From: Clostridium acidisoli DSM 12555 | Lineage (GTDB): Bacteria > Bacillota > Clostridia > Clostridiales > Clostridiaceae | DNA: 64,000 nt | Direction: 5' to 3' | Assembly (NCBI RefSeq): GCF_900176305.1 | Contig: NZ_FWXH01000007.1 | Location: forward strand, 1-64,000 | In this document: positions 16,957 through 26,800 of the stretch, piece by piece | Position numbering within the stretch: the stretch's first letter is position 1 | How the letters are laid out: every line of letters starts with the position of its first letter | Made by a program: the position numbers and the translations under genes | The notes under the pieces: model-generated | Seen by the model: only the letters and a program-made list of their open reading frames with translations | Databases searched by the model: none | Told to the model about the DNA's origin: nothing

Positions 16957-18168
16957 TTGCCTGTATATGAATATGAAGGTGTTACCAAGCAAGGTGCACT
17001 TAGAAAAGGTAAGATGGATGCAGCCGATAAAAATGAAGTAACTAATTCGCTTAGAACAGTTGGAGTTTTTCCTACAAGTATAAATTTAGAAAAAAAATCA
17101 GTTTTAAATATGGACTTGTCACAATTTGAAAAAGTTACATTAAAGGATATTTATATTTTTAGTAGGGAGTTTTCATATATTATAGCTTCAGGAATGGGAA
17201 TTGTAAGTGCATTAGATGTATTACAGGATGAAACTGAGAATAAAAAGTTTAAGGCAATAATATCCAATGTAAGTGATAGTGTTAAAAAGGGACAACTTCT
17301 ATCTAAGGCAATGGAGGAATATGACGAATTCCCTGAACTATTTGTAAACATGGTTAAGGTGGGAGAATCCACAGGTAATCTTGATGACGTAATGATAAAA
17401 ATGGCCGATAACTACGAAAAAGAGTATAAGCAGCAGCAGAAAGTAAAACAAGCTCTAACCTATCCAGCTGTAATTTGCATTATAGCATTAGTAGTTGTAA
17501 GTATTCTTGTAATTAAGGTTGTACCAATGTTTACCAGCATGATACTTCAAAGTGGAGGCAGTGCTTCCAATATACCAGTGCCAACTAAAATAATAATGGC
17601 TATAAGTAATGGAATAACACATTTTTGGTGGTTATACATTGCGTTTATTATATTAATAATAATAGGTTTTAGGTATTTAACAAAGATAAAAAGGCTCCAG
17701 TATGATAAATTTAAAATTGATTTACCAATAGTGGGAAAAATAAACAAAAGGTTAATTGCTGCAAGATTTGCCAGAACATTTGGAATAGTAATAAATAGTG
17801 GACTAACTGTAATGACAAGTATAGATATAAGTGCTAATGTGCTTAACAATGTTTATGTGAAAAATATTCTTATAAGTACTAAAGAAGAAATGCAAAAAGG
17901 AGCAAGCCTTGCAGATACACTCACTTCCGTTGGAATATTTCCAACCATGCTTACTCAGATGATTAAAATTGGTGAAGAGACAGGAACACTTGATTCAGTA
18001 CTCACTAAAACTGCCGAATTTTATGACGGTGAAATAGAAGTGGCAACAGCTCAGCTTACTGCATTGATAGAACCATTAATGATTGTAATCTTAGGAGTAG
18101 TTGTTGGTTTTATAATTATTTCGATTATGCTACCTATCTTTCAAATTTACAGTTTGGCAGGTAAGTAA
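16957..18168 (+). CDS. pilC: Type IV pilus inner-membrane platform protein PilC (GspF family)
   Basis: About 403 residues. The start is TTG 16957, with GAAGGAGGAC upstream and the family N-terminus PVYEYEGVTKQGALRKGKMD. Two GspF cytoplasmic domains (residues ~55-180 and ~260-385) are separated by hydrophobic helices around 165-190 and 215-240, with a last helix near 375-398. The platform transmits motion from PilB to the pilins. Confidence 0.95.
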   Translation: MPVYEYEGVTKQGALRKGKMDAADKNEVTNSLRTVGVFPTSINLEKKSVLNMDLSQFEKVTLKDIYIFSREFSYIIASGMGIVSALDVLQDETENKKFKAIISNVSDSVKKGQLLSKAMEEYDEFPELFVNMVKVGESTGNLDDVMIKMADNYEKEYKQQQKVKQALTYPAVICIIALVVVSILVIKVVPMFTSMILQSGGSASNIPVPTKIIMAISNGITHFWWLYIAFIILIIIGFRYLTKIKRLQYDKFKIDLPIVGKINKRLIAARFARTFGIVINSGLTVMTSIDISANVLNNVYVKNILISTKEEMQKGASLADTLTSVGIFPTMLTQMIKIGEETGTLDSVLTKTAEFYDGEIEVATAQLTALIEPLMIVILGVVVGFIIISIMLPIFQIYSLAGK

Positions 18169-18204
18169 ACATATAAATTTTATATTATATTTAGGAGGAA
18201 AAAA

Positions 18205-18576
18205 ATGAATAATCCAAAAAACAAGAAGAAAAGAAAGGGTTTTACACTTATTGAACTTATCATTGTTATTGCGATAATAGGAATATTAGCAGTAATGATT
18301 ATACCACAAGTAATAGGTTATACAAGCAAGGCAACAACAGCAAAAGAAAAATCTGATGCAAGGACATTGCTATCTGCAATAAAAGCATATGATGCTAGTG
18401 CAAGTTCAACAATTCCAGACACTACAACTATAAGTAGTCTTGGTAGTTTTAATGATGCAACAATTAATGATGCTGTAACTCAAATAACAGCACATGATAC
18501 TGCACTTTCAACTCAAACTGTTGCAAATTTAGACAGCATAGCAACAAACGGGATTAATAATACAACTGGCAACTAA
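18205..18576 (+). CDS. Type IV pilin, probable major subunit
   Basis: About 123 residues, AGGAGG upstream. A short positive leader (NPKNKKKRKG) ends at the prepilin cleavage site G/FTLIE, followed by the hydrophobic N-terminal helix LIIVIAIIGILAVMIIPQVI. The glutamate at +5 is present. The C-terminal domain is short, Ser/Thr-rich and cysteine-free. A strong hairpin right after the gene suggests higher mRNA abundance than for downstream genes, as expected for a major pilin. Confidence 0.92.
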   Translation: MNNPKNKKKRKGFTLIELIIVIAIIGILAVMIIPQVIGYTSKATTAKEKSDARTLLSAIKAYDASASSTIPDTTTISSLGSFNDATINDAVTQITAHDTALSTQTVANLDSIATNGINNTTGN

Positions 18577-18597
18577 TGGTAATGCAAAATTATTCAA

Positions 18598-18636
18598 AAA
18601 ATAAGTATTAACTATAACCTGGTTAATACTTATTTT
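18598..18636 (+). terminator. Intra-operon hairpin after the pilin gene (partial terminator or stabiliser)
   Basis: AAAATAAGTATTAAC and GTTAATACTTATTTT form a perfect 15-bp stem with a 9-nt loop. A-rich on one side and T-rich on the other, it could partly terminate transcription or protect the 3' end of pilin mRNA. Confidence 0.7.
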
Positions 18637-18744
18637 AAAATTCATTAATGAGAAGCTAGAATTTTGGACATATAAATTTGAAAACAAATATTATGAAATA
18701 TTTTATATAAATAAAGGATAAATAATCAAATTAGGAGGAGCTTC

Positions 18745-20313
18745 ATGAAGTTTTATGGAAAAGAACTTATAATAATTAAACTTGAAGATAGATTTATAAA
18801 TATTGTTCATTCCAAAAATAAAAAAATAGATTCAGCACATAAAATATCCATACCAGAAAATATGTTTAAAGACAAAGAAATAATAGATGTAGATTTTATT
18901 GCAGATAAAATCAACGGATACATATTTGAAAAAAAATTGTCTTGCGATGGAGTTATATTTGTTATTAGTGGATCAGATATTGTAATTAGACATTCTGAAA
19001 CGCCAATAATGGAAGAAAGCAAAATTTTAGATGCAGCTAAGTGGGAAATGACTCAATACTTACCAGAGCAAGGGGAAGAGCATTACATAGATTATGAAAT
19101 ACTAAACAAACAAAATAATGAAGAAAAGAAAGTATTTAATGTATTAGTTTGTGCTGCTCCTAAGAAAAAATCAGAAGTATATAAAGAAATTGCAGATAAG
19201 ATTAATTTAAAACTTATAGCAATAGAAGTTGAAGCAAATAGTATATCAAAATTATTTGAACCTGTTTATTTGAAGGATAAACAATTTCAGGATATAGGTA
19301 TAATAAAGATTGATTCTAATTCTACAAGTTTTATAATTTTGCAAAACGGAAAATTGTTTTTCCAGAGAGAAGTACCTTTTGGAAAAGAAAATATTGTAAA
19401 ACAAATAAGTAATAGTTACAGAATCACAGAAGCAGAAGCTTTAGATATATTAAAAAAATTTGATTTGGATTTGCCCAATGAAGAAGATGAAAAAAATCAA
19501 AGAATTAAAAGATCAATAGATAACATAATAGCTTCTTTTGAAAAATTTATTCAATTTTATTTTACTGGTAAAACAAAAAAAAATCTTGATAAAGTTTTTA
19601 TAATAGAAGAGGAAGTTAAAATTAAGGGACTAGAGCAATATACTAGTGATGCATTAAATACTGAAGTTGAATTGTTTAATTTTGAATTATTTAAGTCACT
19701 TGGAATTATATATAATAATAATATTCACATAGATAATTATATTTTTTCATTAGGAACAATTTTAAAGGATGATAAGAAAAAATACATAAATCTAATTCCG
19801 TATTCAATGAAGGAAGTCTCAAAATCTAAATTAAATAAAAGCATAATATATATGGCTTCAGGTTTCTTAGGACTATTGATAATTGTATTTTTAGGAATGT
19901 TAATATATTCTTTCAAGCTAAATGGAGATAATTCTGAAGCTAAATTGAAGGTAGCGAATTATGGAGTAGTAAAGAATAAAAATGATAAGTTAGCAAAAGA
20001 AGTTAATATGGATAGAGAAAATATAGAAGAATACAATAAACTTAAAAATAATGATGATGTTACTACTGAATGGATAAAAGGGCTTCAAAACTATATGCCA
20101 GCTGATGTAAGCCTAACTACTTTATCTAGAGTAGGCAGTACTTACAGTATAATTGGCAAAGCAACACAGCCAAATTCACCAGGAGTATTACTTGCTAATT
20201 TACAGCAAAGTGAAAATTACTCAAAGGCCACTTTGCAAAGTGTTACATTTAGCGATGGTGCTTATAAATTCACAATCCAAATAGGAGGTGGAAATAATGG
20301 ACAAACTAAGTAA
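18745..20313 (+). CDS. pilM: PilM-PilN fusion, pilus alignment protein
   Basis: About 522 residues, AGGAGG upstream. Residues ~1-345 resemble the actin-like PilM fold (GTILK-type and KIDSNSTSFIIL nucleotide-site-like segments). A hydrophobic helix at ~367-390 follows, then an external coiled coil and a PilN-like ferredoxin-fold domain (YSIIGKATQPNSPGVLLANL). PilM and PilN are separate in most T4P systems; here they form one GspL-like polypeptide. It would link the cytoplasmic ATPase to PilO, whose gene overlaps the end by 17 bp. Confidence 0.85.
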   Translation: MKFYGKELIIIKLEDRFINIVHSKNKKIDSAHKISIPENMFKDKEIIDVDFIADKINGYIFEKKLSCDGVIFVISGSDIVIRHSETPIMEESKILDAAKWEMTQYLPEQGEEHYIDYEILNKQNNEEKKVFNVLVCAAPKKKSEVYKEIADKINLKLIAIEVEANSISKLFEPVYLKDKQFQDIGIIKIDSNSTSFIILQNGKLFFQREVPFGKENIVKQISNSYRITEAEALDILKKFDLDLPNEEDEKNQRIKRSIDNIIASFEKFIQFYFTGKTKKNLDKVFIIEEEVKIKGLEQYTSDALNTEVELFNFELFKSLGIIYNNNIHIDNYIFSLGTILKDDKKKYINLIPYSMKEVSKSKLNKSIIYMASGFLGLLIIVFLGMLIYSFKLNGDNSEAKLKVANYGVVKNKNDKLAKEVNMDRENIEEYNKLKNNDDVTTEWIKGLQNYMPADVSLTTLSRVGSTYSIIGKATQPNSPGVLLANLQQSENYSKATLQSVTFSDGAYKFTIQIGGGNNGQTK

Positions 20314-20935
20314 AAGAGAAAAAATAGAAATTGCAGCTATTGTAGTTATACTAGTAGTATTTGTCTATTTCAAATTCATTATTTCGCCTATTATGCAAAA
20401 AAATTCAGAGTTAGGTTCTAGTATATCAGCACTAAATGATAAGTATAATAATATTCTGGCATTAGAAAATGAAAATGGAAGCTATAACACTGCAATAAAG
20501 AACATAAAGTCAAAGTATAACACAAGTGTTAAAGGGATACCAATGCAGCTTAAGGATGCAGAAATTGAAAATACTCTAAGCAAATTTTGTACTAAGGAGC
20601 AATTAACTTTAAGCAGCATTAATTATAACTCACAAAGTAATCAAACTAGTGCAAGTAGTAATAAGAGTGACAATAAAAGTGATAATAGTATAGTAGTTAA
20701 ATTACCAGTGTCTATTACCATAAGTGGTAGTTATAAAAGTATATTAAATCTAATTAGTGATATGGAGAAGGACACTAGGGTATTTAAAGTTGGAGATTTT
20801 TCCATTACTAGTGGAGAATCTTCAGGTAGTGAAAAAGCAACAATTTCAGGAGTTTATTATTATATTAATGGCAGCACTAAACCGGACTATGATTTTAACA
20901 ATGGAAACTATGGAAAAACTGATTTATTTAACTAG
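20297..20935 (+). CDS. pilO: Type IV pilus alignment protein PilO
   Basis: About 212 residues from ATG 20297, with AGGAGG 8 nt upstream inside the pilM-pilN gene; the GTG at 20288 overlaps that site. One transmembrane helix at residues ~12-32, a coiled coil to ~75, then a PilO-type ferredoxin-like domain with LPVSITISGSYKSILNLISD. The partner of the PilN part of the preceding protein. Confidence 0.85.
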   Translation: MDKLSKREKIEIAAIVVILVVFVYFKFIISPIMQKNSELGSSISALNDKYNNILALENENGSYNTAIKNIKSKYNTSVKGIPMQLKDAEIENTLSKFCTKEQLTLSSINYNSQSNQTSASSNKSDNKSDNSIVVKLPVSITISGSYKSILNLISDMEKDTRVFKVGDFSITSGESSGSEKATISGVYYYINGSTKPDYDFNNGNYGKTDLFN

Positions 20936-20955
20936 CACCTTAGAGAGGCGGAAAA

Positions 20956-21564
20956 ATGAAAAAATTAAGTAGAAAAAAAGGCTTTACATTAGTGGAACTT
21001 ATTATTGCAATGGCAATTTTAGTAATTGCATCAGGAGGAATTGGACTTGCAGTTGAGACATCAAGTAGTCTATATGGGCAAAATACTAGTGATTTAAAAA
21101 GCACTGAGTATACAGATAAAATACTAGAATGTTTTAAAGGAAAAGGCCTTAATAGTTTAAGCTCTATGTATAATAATAGCACAAGAGTAAATGGTGAAGA
21201 TGCAACTACAACAAGTACAACTAAATATTTGTATTTATATTTTAACAATGATGACGTAAATGATAATACAGAAGATAGTTTAAACTATATACTTAAAAAC
21301 ACAACTAATTTCCAAATGGTTGATGAGGGAATTAATGGAGCTGCTAGTTATGCAGACTGCAGCAGCAATAATACATCAAATTATAAATATGGAGCTATTG
21401 TTACACTAACAAAAAACTATGACTACGATTTAAACGATAATAGCACTGGGGCCGCCGCAGCACAAAGATATAATTTTTATACTTATAAAATTGATGTAAA
21501 ATTATATGATTTTGAAAAGGGACAAAATGTTCAAAGTGAATTGAATGTTTTAGTAAGCAGGTGA
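20956..21564 (+). CDS. Minor pilin with prepilin leader
   Basis: About 202 residues, GAGAGGCGG upstream. Leader KKLSRKKG/FTLVELIIAMAILVI with Glu at +5. The C-terminal domain is rich in Asn, Ser, Thr and Tyr with one Cys (DCSS). Its position among other prepilins suggests it belongs to the initiating minor-pilin complex (PilV/PilI-like), an inference from order only. Confidence 0.85.
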   Translation: MKKLSRKKGFTLVELIIAMAILVIASGGIGLAVETSSSLYGQNTSDLKSTEYTDKILECFKGKGLNSLSSMYNNSTRVNGEDATTTSTTKYLYLYFNNDDVNDNTEDSLNYILKNTTNFQMVDEGINGAASYADCSSNNTSNYKYGAIVTLTKNYDYDLNDNSTGAAAAQRYNFYTYKIDVKLYDFEKGQNVQSELNVLVSR

Positions 21565-21571
21565 TGTTCTT

Positions 21572-22459
21572 GTGAAAAAAAAAGGGGTAACATTAATAGA
21601 AATGATAATTGTTTTGGCCTTGATGTCCATTATTGGGTTGGCTGCTATGAATTTCTTTTCTGTAGAGCTAAATATATATGGAGATCAAAATAATGAAGCT
21701 AATATAAAAAACGATGAAAGAACTGTAACTAATTATCTTACTCAAGATATTAGAGGAACAGATGCAATGAATTCTTACAATTCAACTGCAAGCAGCTATA
21801 CTAGTAACATTATTTGGAAAAGTAGTAATGAAATAAGCACAACTTTAGGTCTAACCAGCATAAATAACAATTATAAGATGTTTTTACAGAAGAAAAACAA
21901 TACAGCGGTACTATATGATTTGGAAAGTGGAACCTTAAAGAGAATTTCTTATACAGTAAATTATTCCTACAGCTTTGACGCTACAACAAAAAGTCAAATT
22001 TCCAATAATGATAGCAATTTGCCTTACATTAAAGATTCAACTATAAAAACTGTAGTTGGATATGGTGATAAGGAAAATGTACAAGATTATCTACAATATA
22101 TTAATGATTTGAATTCTCTAAATAATGGAGCTGAGGTATATGTAGATGCAATATTTAATAGTACGGGTAGGATAATTATGGTCTATCATATAATAGATAG
22201 CAATGGAAATAATGTTTATTATCAAATACCACTTATAGCAGGCAATGTTACTTATTCTAATCCTAAGGAGACAGATATAGCAAATAACGTATCGAATTTT
22301 GAAGTTAACGAGCTTGGCGGTACTGCTACAGATGGGCTTAACTCAATTAATACTAATCCAACTTATAGCGTAACAATTACTTTTAATAAAAAAGATGGCA
22401 CAACTGAAAACATAGATGTAACTGAAAGTGAAATTAACTATGGAGGCGACCCCTTATGA
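21572..22459 (+). CDS. Minor pilin with prepilin leader (PilW/PilJ-like)
   Basis: About 295 residues from GTG 21572 with AGGTGATG upstream. Leader KKKG/VTLIEMIIVLALMSIIG, Glu at +5. The long C-terminal region resembles larger minor pilins of the PilW/GspJ type in size. The stop overlaps the next start (ATGA), showing tight coupling. Confidence 0.82.
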   Translation: MKKKGVTLIEMIIVLALMSIIGLAAMNFFSVELNIYGDQNNEANIKNDERTVTNYLTQDIRGTDAMNSYNSTASSYTSNIIWKSSNEISTTLGLTSINNNYKMFLQKKNNTAVLYDLESGTLKRISYTVNYSYSFDATTKSQISNNDSNLPYIKDSTIKTVVGYGDKENVQDYLQYINDLNSLNNGAEVYVDAIFNSTGRIIMVYHIIDSNGNNVYYQIPLIAGNVTYSNPKETDIANNVSNFEVNELGGTATDGLNSINTNPTYSVTITFNKKDGTTENIDVTESEINYGGDPL

Positions 22460-23772
22460 TACAAATTAAAGTAAATATGCAAAAACATAAGGGAGTTACC
22501 TTAGTTTATGTAATAGTTGTGATTGCAATGTTAATTGCCTTTACAGGAGCAATACTTACACTTATGGTGTCAAATATAACTTTAACGGCTAATATGAAAA
22601 ATAATTATAAAGCACAGCTAGCAGCAGAAACAGGTATTCAAAGAGGAATAGAAGTATTGAAGAACAAAATTATAAATGATTCAAACAACCAAAATACATA
22701 TGCAAATATGGAGGAAGATCCTACTAATACTGCTTATAGGTATGAACTGCCAGCTACAGTTCAAGGTACTAGTGGAAATCCAACTATAAGTTTTAGCTAT
22801 AATGATGTAAATGGGAATAGAATAATAAAGGCTGGAAGATATGCCATAGATATAAATTCTACGGTTACGGTTAATGGTATCACGAAGACAATAGATGCAT
22901 ATGTGGATGAGAGGAATATAGAGAATAAATACTTTTTAAAGCTGTTTCAAACAGATGCTGGCAGCAATGAGGTGGTATCAACTACAGATGACAGCTATAA
23001 GATACTGAGCTCAAGCAATGTTGGAAGCTGGCCAGGAGTTGTGGCAGATGGGAATTCTATACCGGCAGGCAGTGAAAATAGTAGTTCTAGCTTTAAGGTG
23101 AGTACGGTTCCAGGCAGTGCTTCAGCAACATTAGTATCTGCAACCTATAAAGGTGGAAGTGGAACTAGTGCAGTGGAATTAACAGAAGCCTTCAATACTT
23201 TTTCTAGTTTTATAAAAAGTGGAACCAACGGCGTCACAGTACCTTCAATTATAACTGCTAATGAACTAAATGGACTTCTTGGAAGTGACTATTACAACAC
23301 GCAAACTGTAGCAAATAACTTAAATTATGCAGGAATATATAAAATTATATTAGTTCATGGAGATGCAGATATAAGCAATTTACAGCATACTCTTGTAAAT
23401 TATATTATTTATGTAGATGGAACGTTGACAATAAATGCAAACAATCCAAAACAGATAAATCTTGTAAACTGTTCAGTTTATGCAAATAATTTTGTAAATG
23501 CTTCAAACGGAGCTACTGCGATTAACATGACGGGAATGAAAAATAGCAGTACAAATGAAACACTTTTAGAGAGTTTAGTTTCAGATGGAACCAACTTATC
23601 TCAAGATCAAATAAATAAAATTAAACAAAATATAAGCTCCTTGCCGGCTAGCTACAGTGGAGCACAGTTTACGGCAAATGAAAAGGGCGTAATTGATGAC
23701 GAGTTAAACAAAAATTTGGACAATTATTATAATGGACTAGAATTTAGAATTTTAGATTGGAAAGAAAGATAA
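22456..23772 (+). CDS. Minor pilin-like protein lacking Glu5 (PilX/GspK-like)
   Basis: About 438 residues, GGAGGCGA upstream. The class III-type leader ends G/VTLVYVIVVIAMLIAFTGA; Tyr occupies +5 instead of the usual Glu. In GspK the tip-most pseudopilin also lacks Glu5, so this may be the first subunit of the fibre. The segment around residues 50-75 (AAETGIQRGIEVLKNK) resembles PilX N-terminal domains. The remainder is Ser/Thr/Asn-rich and unassigned. Confidence 0.78.
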   Translation: MIQIKVNMQKHKGVTLVYVIVVIAMLIAFTGAILTLMVSNITLTANMKNNYKAQLAAETGIQRGIEVLKNKIINDSNNQNTYANMEEDPTNTAYRYELPATVQGTSGNPTISFSYNDVNGNRIIKAGRYAIDINSTVTVNGITKTIDAYVDERNIENKYFLKLFQTDAGSNEVVSTTDDSYKILSSSNVGSWPGVVADGNSIPAGSENSSSSFKVSTVPGSASATLVSATYKGGSGTSAVELTEAFNTFSSFIKSGTNGVTVPSIITANELNGLLGSDYYNTQTVANNLNYAGIYKIILVHGDADISNLQHTLVNYIIYVDGTLTINANNPKQINLVNCSVYANNFVNASNGATAINMTGMKNSSTNETLLESLVSDGTNLSQDQINKIKQNISSLPASYSGAQFTANEKGVIDDELNKNLDNYYNGLEFRILDWKER

Positions 23773-23856
23773 TAATTAGGGAAAAAATTAGTTGAAATAG
23801 CATTAATAAAATTATATTATAAAATTAGAAGATTATAGTAGTTTGGGGGGAAAAAT

Positions 23857-26800
23857 ATGAAAGGAAAATCAATTAATAGGTTAATTAGCTGTTTTGTTTC
23901 AATTTGCATTATATTAACTACTTCAATATATATTAAGCCTATTGTTGTAAATGCAGATAATACAAGTGTAAATACAAGTAGTGATCCTAATAATGGTAAT
24001 TGGAATTCTGAAAATCTTACATTGAAAGACACTAGTGAAGCTGACGTAATGACCAGAGTTGGTGCTATTGATAACTTTGGGTTTGGATGGAATAAGACTA
24101 CTACAAGTGGATATGGATGGTATTCAACTACAACCACAACATTTATAAATCCATTTTCAGGGGCAACTATAGGACATAATTTTCCGTTCCCAACTAAACA
24201 GCAGGATACACCACTAGGTATTAATACTATTATGGTGAATTCTGGTGCTTATAATTATATTGAGAATCATATGAGTAGTGCAGGATCGTTATATAGCAAT
24301 GGTTATACTGATGGATATTCTGTTAGTAAATATCCTAATGGCTATTCCGCTTCAAATTATCCACTTTCGGTAGCACAAAATGGAAGTTACTTTGGAAGTG
24401 GATTAAGTAGTAGCAACCAAGCTTTTACTTCTGTACAACCTATAACAATAGATTACAGCAGTAATCAAAATGAATATAATTTTACAGATCCTACAGCGGC
24501 TAACTATAAATATATTAGAAATGCAGTGCTTCAGCTATTTGTTGATGACTTTCAAGCAGGTCCTACATCTGCTTCTACAAATCCAAATGCAAGTACTCAT
24601 AGGTTTACGGGAAAATATCACTTTACTATAAACGGCACGGAAATACAAGAATTTAGTGATGCAATTAACTCTCTAAATCAATCAGGACCAGTGGGACAAC
24701 TTATTACGCTTAGAATTCCAACTCAATATTTAAATTTACTTAAAACTGGATCTATACAGATAAAGATAGATGATCCAACTACAAGTAATGCTGCAGATGG
24801 ATATGCTATAAATTTTGCTAAACTTCTTATAAATGATAAAGCTATTCAAGACTATGGAACTGTAACAGGAAAGGTTACAAGTTCAAGTGGTACTGCTCTT
24901 GAAGGTGCAACTGTATCAGATTCCTTTGGAGATACAACCACAACAGCAGCAGATGGAACTTATACGCTATCTGATGTACCAGCAGGTTTAGGAATGCTTA
25001 CAGCTTCACTTAAAAACTACCAAACTGCTCAACAAAATGTAAGTGTTACTGTTGGAAATAAGACAACAGCAAATTTTACATTACAGCCTAACACAGTTCA
25101 GCAGCCTACTATAAGTGAAAGTGCATCAAGTAACTCAAATGCAGATACAAATAGTCCAAGAACTATTACAGTTAATTATGCAGATCAAAGCAAAGTTCCA
25201 GCGGGAACAAAAGTGTTTTATCAAGGGCCAAGTGATACAGTTCCTTTTTGGCATGACTACACAGGAGCTTTTACAGTAAGTTCAGATCAGACAATAAAAG
25301 CCTATGGCATGAACAGTGATGATAGCTTACGAAGTAATACTACTCAATATGACGTTAAAGATATATTGCCAGAAAAGCCAACTTTTACGGAAAATTCAGT
25401 GGATGGAAAGCATAAACAGGTAACGGTAAATTTTCCTAATAGCAGTGGGGTAACGACTTCAGATGAAGTTATTAATTATCAAGGACAAGGTGATAGCACA
25501 CCAACAGATCATCATGTTACAGGAACTTCAGTTACTATTGATATATATAACAATCAAACAATTTCAGCAATTACAAGCGGCAACTTTAATGGATGGGATG
25601 GAAGCACTAGTGCAATAACAAGTAAAGAATCTAGTTTTACTGTAAGTGATGTTGTTCCAGATAAACCAACAATAACTTATTCAGACGATGGAGCAGCACA
25701 AGAAAAGGTAACTATAGATTTTACTAATACTAGTGGAATCAGCTTGAATGAATATGATATAAGTTATGTAGATGAAAATGGTGTCAGTGGGAATCATGTT
25801 ATAACAGGTTCAAATATGACTTATCCTAAATACACTTTTGATGTTAATAAGAGTCAAACTGTATATGCGTATAGTAAAGATACAAAAGGTAACCAAAGTG
25901 AAACAGCATATAAAGTAGTTAATATTAAACCGCCAGTACCATTATTTTCTGAAGCAGCAGCAACGGACAACCCTAATAATAAAATAATTACAATTGACTT
26001 TGGAAATTCTTCTAAATACAGCTTGCAAAATGAGCATGTTACTATTCAAGCTAATGGAGAAAACAGTGAAACAGATCATGTAGCAGCAGTAACTCCAAAT
26101 GCACAAGGGGAATATATAGAAACCTTTGAAGTAAGTAAAGATCAAGCAATAACAGCTTATAGTATTGATACTACTAATGTGCAAGGAAACACTGGAAATT
26201 ATGAAGTTACAGATATCAATCCAGGAGATCCAGTTATAAATGTTTCCCCAGCAGCAGATGGAAGCACCCATAAGGTAGTAACAATAACTTATCCTAATAG
26301 CAATGGTGGAAGCTTAATTGCACAAAATTACAGTATATCGGATTATAGCAAAAGCAATATAGGTTTACCAAGTACTGCTTATGCAGGCTCCTTTACAGTT
26401 TCAAAGGATGAGAGAGTTAATGCACAAAGCGAGACAAGTTATGTTTCAAGCAGTGGAGTTCCTGATAATGAATATAGTAATGTAGTACCTGAGGATATAA
26501 CAATAAATCCAGATAAACCAACTATTACACAAAATAGTAGCTATATATCACCAGCAGGTTCAAGTTATAAAGAGATAACTGTAAACTTTGCAAATAACAA
26601 TGGAGAAAATTTAACTGATGAATATATAAATATTACAACGGTAGATCCAGTTAGTGGAATAGAGACGCCTGAAACGATACACAAAACAGCAAGTGATACT
26701 GATTTTGCAACTTATTATACATTTATTGTTAAGTCGTCACAGACAATAACAGCTTCTGATAAAGATGCTGTAGGTACTAGCAGTGATACTGGAAGCCTTG

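Noticed and set aside
23817-24137. Minus-strand frame opposite the start of the large surface protein gene
   Set aside because: It overlaps a strong signal-peptide-encoding start on the plus strand and has no ribosome site.
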